Assembly (NCBI RefSeq): GCF_020731415.2 | Contig: NZ_CP088273.1 | Location: 5,001 to 69,000 of the forward strand | Direction of reading: 5' to 3' | DNA from: Phyllobacterium sp. T1293 | Lineage (GTDB): Bacteria; Pseudomonadota; Alphaproteobacteria; Rhizobiales; Rhizobiaceae | DNA: 64,000 nucleotides | Shown: positions 58,671 to 64,000 of the stretch, piece by piece | Position numbering within the stretch: position 1 is the stretch's first letter | How the letters are laid out: the number at the start of each line of letters is the position of its first letter | Program-made: the position numbers and the translations under genes | The notes under the pieces: generated by a model | Told to the model about the DNA's origin: nothing | Database searches by the model: none | The model's input: the letters and a program-made list of their open reading frames with translations, nothing else

Positions 58671-58923
58671 GGAGTGGGTTGAGGTGTCGGGAGCGATAGT
58701 CTGCAACCTTTGCATTGCAGAACCATGGTTGCGCCCTTCGACAAGCTCGAGGATGACAGAGGGGGTTGAGGTGATGACGGAGAGGATTGAGATGTCGGGA
58801 GCGATAGTCTGCAACCTTGCAACACCTGTGATCTGAAATGTCGGCGATTATCTTTGCAGCCCTCCCTCTCCCTCATCCTGAGCTTGTCGAAGGGCGCGAC
58901 AATGGTTCTGCAACCATCCATTT

Positions 58924-59160
58924 TCAAAATAAATCATGCCAACTTATCCAACACCATCCCACCTCGCTTATTCTGATGGTGTCCTTTCCGGCGGGAATGC
59001 TCCGGAAAACTTCTGAAGTCAGGAAAGGATCGGTGATTTCATCTGCGGGGAGAACCCAGCCGCAGGGGAAAGGTTTTATCTCACAAGGGTAAAACCAGTC
59101 ATCGGGACGGGTGATCCGGTTGTTTTCTTGACAAAACAGGAAAATATCCGGGGAACGCAT
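58924..59160 (-). CDS. Possible small hypothetical protein within the repeat region
   Basis: A 78-residue open frame starting at ATG 59160. It has balanced composition with many aromatic residues and four cysteines (RPDDWFYPCEIKPFPCGWVL, SEVGWCWISWHDLF). It lies in the only part of the 58.3-59.7 kb intergenic stretch that is not made of recognised repeat modules. There is no clear ribosome-binding site and no family was recognised. It may be a remnant of a longer gene. Confidence 0.3.
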   Translation of the reverse strand: MRSPDIFLFCQENNRITRPDDWFYPCEIKPFPCGWVLPADEITDPFLTSEVFRSIPAGKDTIRISEVGWCWISWHDLF

Positions 59161-59294
59161 GACTACACTACCAATACCAGGACTTCCGCGTTCCCCTTTG
59201 GATCGCCCGTCTTTCCCACCTCATCAATAGCCAGACGCAAAAGCGGGTGTGGTAATGGGGGAGTACGTTCTGCAACTGCAATGTTGGTAGAAAC

Positions 59295-59460
59295 ATTCAC
59301 CCCCCTCTGGGCTGTCGCCCATCTCCCCCACAAGGGGGGAGATTACATTGACATGAACGCTTTCCCACAACCGGAAACGTTGCAGATCGTGCAAGATAGT
59401 ATTGAAGGCTGATCTCCCCCCTTGTGGGGGAGATGGGCGACAGCCCAGAGGGGGGTGAAT
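59295..59460. repeat. Intergenic element with perfect 49-bp inverted repeats
   Basis: The arms 59295-59343 and 59412-59460 are exact reverse complements over 49 bases, containing CTCTGGGCTGTCGCCCATCT and CCCCACAAGGGGGG. The 68-bp spacer has CATTGACATGAACGCTTTCC, also seen in similar form in the element at 48.9 kb. No coding content. It is a non-autonomous repeat of the type common in Hyphomicrobiales genomes. Confidence 0.92.
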
Positions 59461-59465
59461 GCCGC

Positions 59466-59630
59466 CGGTTCGTGGTTCGACATAACAACCATGAGGGAGA
59501 GTGAGGATTGCAGGGAGCCAAGTTCTGCAATCTTTGTACTGCAACCATTTTAATCTGCAATCTCTGCGATTATCGTTGCATCACCCCTCTCCCTCATGGT
59601 GAGCCTGTCGAACCACGAACCACGAACACT
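59466..59630. repeat. Mosaic inverted-repeat element, copy 5
   Basis: The left arm GGTTCGTGGTTCGACATAAC with CATGAGGGAGAG corresponds to the right arm CTCTCCCTCATGGTGAGCCT with GTCGAACCACGAACCACGAA. The two arms come from two arm subtypes (ATAACAACC and AGGCTCACC), suggesting recombination between copies. The shared core lies in reverse at 59555-59587. Confidence 0.85.
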
Positions 59631-59672
59631 CTTTCCGCGGATATCAACCCTGTCATACACCTGCGCAGAAGC

Positions 59673-59702
59673 AAAAACGGCAACCCTGGGGTTGCCGTTT
59701 TT
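59673..59702 (-). terminator. Terminator of homospermidine synthase gene
   Basis: AAAAACGGCAACCC and GGGTTGCCGTTTTT are perfect arms around a two-to-four-base loop, with T-runs on both strands. It lies 20 bases past the hss stop. Confidence 0.88.
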
Positions 59703-59721
59703 ATCAATGCACGAGGATGTT

Positions 59722-61164
59722 TCAATGCACGAGAATGTTGCGGAACTGCCAGGGGTCGCTGGTGTCGATATCTTCCTTGAAGAAACCGGGGCGGTTTTCC
59801 AGCGGTGTCCAGTCCGTATAATGTCCCTTGAGCGGGCCAAGATAGGGCTTCTGGATTTCAAGGCAGCGGCGGAAATCGATTTCGTCGGTTTCAACGATAC
59901 CGGCTTCCGGATTTTCCAGCGCCCAGACCATGCCGGACAAAACCGCCGAACTGACCTGCAGACCCGTCGCATTCTGGTAAGGCGCCATCTTGCGCGCTTC
60001 CTCGATCGTCAGCTGTGAGCCATACCAGTAAGCATTCTTGTCATGGCCATAGAGCAGCACGCCAAGCTCATCCGCGCCATCAACGATCTCGGATTCTTCC
60101 AGAACGTGATGGATCGGCTGGGGCTGGCCAGCGGCACCGAACATTTCGTCAAGCGACAGCGTTGCCACATTGGACGGATGATAGGCGTAGTGGCAGGTTG
60201 GCCGGTAGGCAGCCTTGCCCTTCTTGTCGAAGACCGTGAAGAAATCCGCAATGGAGATTGCTTCATTGTGGGTGACAAGCAGGCCGAACTGCGGTCCCTC
60301 GGTGGGGCACCAGGTGCGGATACGGGTATCGGCGCCGGGCTGTTCGAGGAAGATTGCCGCCTTGTTGCCCTTCTTCTGCTTGCGGGCGTTCTTGGGTAGC
60401 CATTTCTCGTGGGTGCCCCAGCCAAGCTCTGCGGGCTGCAAGCCTTCGGAAATGAAACCGTCAACCGACCATGTGTTCCAGAATACACCAAACGGCTTTG
60501 GACCGCTCGCGCGCTGCGTGTCGCGCTCGGCAATATGGATACCCTTGATGCCGGTCTTGCGCATCAGGCGCGCCCAGCCATCGCGATCATCGCGCGCTGG
60601 TTCGGCGTGTTCGATGCCCATGTCCTTGGCGAGATTGACCATGGCCTGTTTGACAAACCACGAGACCATGCCGGGATTGGCACCGCTGCATGATACAGCG
60701 GTCGGGCCGCCGGGCTTGCGGCGCTTTTCGGCCAGCAGCGTTTCGCGCAGGGCATAATTGGTGCGCTTGGCATTGTCGCCGCCTGCATAATAAAAACCGG
60801 CCCATGGCTCGATAACCGTGTCGATATAGAGCGAGCCAACCTTGCGGCACAGGCGCATGATATCGACCGACGAGGTGTCGACGGACAGATTGACGCAAAA
60901 ACCCTGACCACCGCCTGCCGTCAGCAATGGCTTCAACAGCGTCTTGTAATTTTCCTTGGTAACGGCTTCCTGAATGAAGCGGATGCCACGCTCGTCGAGC
61001 AGTTTCTTGTTGGCATCACTCGGGTCGATGACGACCACGCGGGATTTATCGAATTTGAAGTGGCGCTCTATGAGGGGCAGGGTACCCCGTCCGATGGACC
61101 CGAAACCGATCATCACGATCGGACCAGTAATTTCTCCATGTACAGGCCAATCCGCCTTCGCCAT
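59722..61164 (-). CDS. hss: Homospermidine synthase
   Basis: A 480-residue enzyme of the bacterial homospermidine synthase family (saccharopine-dehydrogenase-like). It has the NAD-binding motif VMIGFGSIGRGTLPL, then SLYIDTVIEPWAGFYY, SCSGANPGMVSWFVKQA and HPSNVATLSLDEMFGA. It makes sym-homospermidine from two putrescines (or putrescine and spermidine), the main polyamine route in many rhizobia-related bacteria. Start ATG 61164. It has its own terminator and a promoter region of about 150 bp before the DUF3445 gene. Confidence 0.95.
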   Translation of the reverse strand: MAKADWPVHGEITGPIVMIGFGSIGRGTLPLIERHFKFDKSRVVVIDPSDANKKLLDERGIRFIQEAVTKENYKTLLKPLLTAGGGQGFCVNLSVDTSSVDIMRLCRKVGSLYIDTVIEPWAGFYYAGGDNAKRTNYALRETLLAEKRRKPGGPTAVSCSGANPGMVSWFVKQAMVNLAKDMGIEHAEPARDDRDGWARLMRKTGIKGIHIAERDTQRASGPKPFGVFWNTWSVDGFISEGLQPAELGWGTHEKWLPKNARKQKKGNKAAIFLEQPGADTRIRTWCPTEGPQFGLLVTHNEAISIADFFTVFDKKGKAAYRPTCHYAYHPSNVATLSLDEMFGAAGQPQPIHHVLEESEIVDGADELGVLLYGHDKNAYWYGSQLTIEEARKMAPYQNATGLQVSSAVLSGMVWALENPEAGIVETDEIDFRRCLEIQKPYLGPLKGHYTDWTPLENRPGFFKEDIDTSDPWQFRNILVH

Positions 61165-61316
61165 TTTTTTGCTACTCCTAATTTTTTAATCTCCATCAAT
61201 GAGGGCAGCGGTTATTTCACCGCTTCAAAGAAACCATAGAGCATTGTGATGACAAAGAGCAAACAACCGTTCACCCGGAAGGGGGTAAAACTGCAACTAC
61301 TGTTAATTGAAGCGCA

Positions 61317-62213
61317 TTAAAGTGCGTTTAGTGCGTCGATCAACCGGTCCCGAATGGCAATAATGCCTTTATATTGGGCTTGTGCCTCATTAAGAGACAG
61401 GAGCTGCGCAGCAAATGCTTCGGCGACAGCGCGGCATTCCGGATGTTTTTTCAATGTGGCAACCGGATCAAGATGAATGCGGATGGTGAAGAGAATATCG
61501 CCAGACGCGGGCAGTTTGCGCAAGGTCTGGCGCTCGACGCGGACAAAGCTCTGCGCCACAATATCCTCATCCGTATAGCGCGCGCCCTTCTGGTGGCTGG
61601 AAAGCGGGTGGTAGAGATTGCCATCCGGTTGCAGCGACCAGTTCATGCGATAGACGGAACGATCGGGCCGAAGATTGTCGAACATGCGGCTGATAAGTCC
61701 GGCATTACGCGTGCCTGTACCAAAATCCGGCACCGGCGCATGAATCTCCTCCATAGGCCGGCCGAATTTTTCCAGAAGTGTCCATGATGAGGGGAATGAA
61801 AGCGATGCGGCTGCCAGATGCCAGCCGCGCGCATCGTCCTTGCGCATCAGCACAAGATCTTCCTGCACCAGTTTGGCGGCGCGGTGCAGAAACGGCGTAT
61901 CGGCTTTGCCAAGCGGGATCATCTCATCCCAGCCCATAATGCCGATATTCTCACCATTCCTCACATAATGCGCGGGATAGTGTTCGACGAGATGATTGCT
62001 CAAAAGGTCGAGCACTTCCTTCTGTGCTTGCGCAGTTCCCGGCTCTTCGACGAAGATTTTCTCCCCGTGCAGCCCGAACAGACGGCGCTTTTCCGCAAGA
62101 TATGGCACGAGATTGCCGTCAATCTCGATCCAGTCTTTCAGATCAAGCTGATGCAATCCTATGGTGAAGGGTTGCGCCGAACCATCATAGGGCGTGTGAG
62201 CGGGACCATGCAT
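61317..62213 (-). CDS. DUF3445 heme-dependent oxidative N-demethylase-like protein
   Basis: A 298-residue DUF3445 protein. Recognisable family segments are QEDLVLMRKDDARGWHLAAA, LSFPSSWTLLEKFGRPMEEI, MNWSLQPDGNLYHP and RVERQTLRKLPASGDILFTI. Characterised members are heme enzymes that oxidatively demethylate dimethylamine-type substrates; the substrate here is unknown. ATG 62213 starts 2 bases past the oligopeptidase stop, so the two genes are probably one transcription unit. Confidence 0.9.
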   Translation of the reverse strand: MHGPAHTPYDGSAQPFTIGLHQLDLKDWIEIDGNLVPYLAEKRRLFGLHGEKIFVEEPGTAQAQKEVLDLLSNHLVEHYPAHYVRNGENIGIMGWDEMIPLGKADTPFLHRAAKLVQEDLVLMRKDDARGWHLAAASLSFPSSWTLLEKFGRPMEEIHAPVPDFGTGTRNAGLISRMFDNLRPDRSVYRMNWSLQPDGNLYHPLSSHQKGARYTDEDIVAQSFVRVERQTLRKLPASGDILFTIRIHLDPVATLKKHPECRAVAEAFAAQLLSLNEAQAQYKGIIAIRDRLIDALNAL

Positions 62214-62215
62214 TC

Positions 62216-64000
62216 TTACGAGTCCATCGCCTCCAGCTCGTCAATAATACCTTCTATGACCGAAAGACCCTTTTGCCAGAAAGCCGGGTCTGTGGCGTCG
62301 AGGCCAAATGGTGCCAGCAGTTCCGAATGGTGCTTTGTACCGCCAGCCTTCAGCATGTCGAAATATTTCTCCTGAAAGCCCGCTTCGGCATTCTGGTAAA
62401 CCGCATAGAGTGAATTGACGAGGCAATCGCCGAAAGCATAGGCATAGACGTAGAATGGCGAATGGATGAAGTGCGGAATATAGGTCCAGAAAGTCTCATA
62501 GCCGGGGCCGAACTTGATCGCTGGTCCAAGGCTTTCCTTCTGCACATCCAGCCAGATTTCACCAATGCGGTCGGAGGTGAGTTCGCCATTGGCGCGTTCC
62601 GTATGCACCCGGCGCTCGAACAGATAGAAGGCGATCTGGCGCACGACCGTATTGATCATGTCCTCGGCCTTCTGCGCCAGCATGGCCTTGCGTTCGCGCT
62701 TGTCCTTCGTCTTTTCCAGCAGCGAGCGGAATGTCAGCATTTCGCCGAAAACCGAAGCCGTTTCGGCCAGCGTCAGCGGTGTCGACGCCATGAGCGCGCC
62801 CTGATCGCCAGCGAGTACCTGATGCACACCGTGGCCAAGTTCATGGGCAAGGGTCATGACATCGCGCGGCTTGCCCATATAGTTGAGCAGCACGTAAGGG
62901 TGGACCGAAGGCACCGTGGGGTGAGCAAAGGCACCCGGTGATTTGCCGGGGCGGGTCGGCGCATCAATCCAGTTCTTGTCGAAGAAATCGCGAGCAATAT
63001 CAGCCATTTCCGGGGCAAAACCGCGATAGGCCGATAGCACTGTTTCCTTGGCTTCGGTCCACGGGATCACCGCCTGCGGTGTTTCCGGCAGCGGAGCATT
63101 GCGGTCCCAATTGTTGAGATAATCAAGGCCAAGCCATTTGGCTTTCAGCGCGTAATAGCGGTGCGACAGACGTGGATAGGCGGCCTGTACGGCTTCCGCC
63201 AGTGCATCCACCACTTCCCGTTCGACACGGTTGGCGAGGTGGCGGCTATCGGCAATATCCTGAAAACCGCGCCAGCGATCGGAAATTTCCTTGTCCTTGG
63301 ACAGGGTATTGGTGATCAGCGTGAAGGTGCGCAGATTTTCCTTGAAGGTCTTTGCCAGCGCATCGGAGGCCTTCTTGCGCACAGCGCCATCGGCATCCTG
63401 CAACATATTGAGTGTCGGCTCGAGCGCGAGGTCCTCGCCATCGACCTCAAAGCGCAGCGCCGTCATGGTTTCATCGAACAGGCGGTTCCATGCGCCGCGG
63501 CCGGTGATCGACTTTTCGTGAAAAAGCTGTTCGATCTTGTCTTCAAGCTGGTACGGCTTGTCCTTGCGCAGGTCCACCAGCCATGGGCGGTAGTGGCCAA
63601 TGGCTGGATTATCATCCATCGCCTTTTCAATCACCGCGTCGTCAATACGGTTAAGCTCAAGGCTGAAAAAGATGAGGTGGGCGCTGGCATTGGTCATCTT
63701 TTCCTGAATGTCGCCATAGAGCTTGGCGCGTTTCGGATCGGATGTATCGCCCGCATAAACAAGACCGGCATAGGAGACGATCTTGCTGATCAGTTCATCC
63801 AGCGCCTCGAATTCCTTAATGGATTCAGCAAAGTTGCCACCTTTTGGCTTTGCCGCTTCGTCAGCCAGATTGCCTTTCCAGCGATTGGCAAACAGCACGG
63901 CTAGCTCATCGGCCTTTTTCAGATCTGCTTTCAACTCGCTGCTATCAGCGGAGGGATAAAGATCGGCAAGGTTCCATTCGGGCAGGGCGCCCAAAGCGGT
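62216..64000 (-). CDS. M3 family oligoendopeptidase (PepF type), N-terminus outside window
   Basis: At least 594 residues, open through the window edge. It contains the zinc-protease motif MTLAHELGHGVHQVLAG (His-Glu-x-x-His), the downstream ETASVFGEML glutamate ligand and PYVLLNYMGKPRDV before it. The start of the known PepF fold (PEWNLADLYPS) lies close to the edge, so only a few residues are missing. A TTG at 63994 is not a convincing start because the frame is open beyond it. It degrades oligopeptides in the cytoplasm. The DUF3445 gene follows directly. Confidence 0.95.
   Translation of the reverse strand, partial: TALGALPEWNLADLYPSADSSELKADLKKADELAVLFANRWKGNLADEAAKPKGGNFAESIKEFEALDELISKIVSYAGLVYAGDTSDPKRAKLYGDIQEKMTNASAHLIFFSLELNRIDDAVIEKAMDDNPAIGHYRPWLVDLRKDKPYQLEDKIEQLFHEKSITGRGAWNRLFDETMTALRFEVDGEDLALEPTLNMLQDADGAVRKKASDALAKTFKENLRTFTLITNTLSKDKEISDRWRGFQDIADSRHLANRVEREVVDALAEAVQAAYPRLSHRYYALKAKWLGLDYLNNWDRNAPLPETPQAVIPWTEAKETVLSAYRGFAPEMADIARDFFDKNWIDAPTRPGKSPGAFAHPTVPSVHPYVLLNYMGKPRDVMTLAHELGHGVHQVLAGDQGALMASTPLTLAETASVFGEMLTFRSLLEKTKDKRERKAMLAQKAEDMINTVVRQIAFYLFERRVHTERANGELTSDRIGEIWLDVQKESLGPAIKFGPGYETFWTYIPHFIHSPFYVYAYAFGDCLVNSLYAVYQNAEAGFQEKYFDMLKAGGTKHHSELLAPFGLDATDPAFWQKGLSVIEGIIDELEAMDS

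Noticed and set aside
58636..58836. Short plus-strand frames in the 58.3-58.9 kb repeats
   Set aside because: They are palindromic repeat modules read as protein.
59295..59460. Attachment sites of an integrated element
   Set aside because: Arms are inverted, not direct, the spacer is 68 bp, and no integrase is near.

Overview
The window is a contiguous piece of an alphaproteobacterial chromosome, most like the Brucellaceae/Phyllobacteriaceae branch of the Hyphomicrobiales (Brucella/Ochrobactrum relatives). Pointers are a lipoprotein close to Brucella Omp10, CpdR beside N-formylglutamate amidohydrolase, heterotetrameric sarcosine oxidase soxBDAG, three-gene pntAA-pntAB-pntB transhydrogenase preceded by an aa3-type oxidase subunit IV, bacterial homospermidine synthase, and intergenic mosaic repeats typical of the order. 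Base composition is moderately GC-rich by eye and even; no prophage, plasmid backbone, transposase or CRISPR array was seen. Species assignment is inference.

Layout. 0-1.9 kb: 3' end of a 23S rRNA gene, 5S rRNA and initiator tRNA-fMet flanked by partial tRNA duplications. 1.9-5.0 kb: a minus-strand metal-related group (creatininase-like amidohydrolase, COG0523 GTPase with a His-rich loop, WD40 protein). 5.4-9.3 kb: MarR regulator, an EamA/DMT exporter broken by an in-frame amber codon, a LacI regulator, an exported small protein and a glutamine-amidotransferase-like hydrolase. 9.6-13.1 kb: a TRAP transporter split over two facing units. 13.3-16.2 kb: SDR oxidoreductase, lone LivH-type permease, CGNR-type regulator and lipoprotein. 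16.4-22.7 kb: GGDEF-EAL protein, two small membrane proteins and the pnt operon. 22.8-24.6 kb: flavodoxin-fold oxidoreductase, TPR lipoprotein, rpsU.

25-32.3 kb: soxBDAG, a membrane alpha/beta-hydrolase-like protein and a MaoC dehydratase. 32.4-38.4 kb: tRNA-Val, cpdR, N-formylglutamate amidohydrolase, a probable CCUCC-motif small RNA, a HisN/IMPase phosphatase, a lysophospholipase-like hydrolase, an Hsp20 gene with a ROSE-like 5' leader, and threonine aldolase. 38.8-45.1 kb: glutamate synthase gltB-gltD. 45.2-52.0 kb: envelope functions (SGNH hydrolase, lytic transglycosylase, GalU, outer-membrane barrel, KpsF/KdsD). 52.2-58.2 kb: NfeD/SPFH pair, ferrochelatase, periplasmic 5'-nucleotidase with a LysM tail, Omp10, LysE exporter. 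58.3-59.7 kb is almost pure repeat DNA. 59.7-64 kb: homospermidine synthase, a DUF3445 heme N-demethylase-like protein and an M3 oligopeptidase cut by the window edge.

Together the genes are mainly housekeeping: nitrogen assimilation (gltBD, sarcosine oxidase, N-formylglutamate hydrolase), redox balance (pnt), polyamine synthesis and envelope maintenance. The most interesting signals lie between genes: the anti-Shine-Dalgarno sRNA at 34.2 kb, a second hairpin with a C-rich loop at 36.25 kb, the thermometer-like leader of hsp20, tRNA-fMet fragments around the initiator tRNA, a palindromic element between the GTPase and WD40 genes, and a family of mosaic inverted-repeat elements. Two coding oddities stand out: the amber codon in the DMT exporter and the histone-H1-like tail on PntAA.
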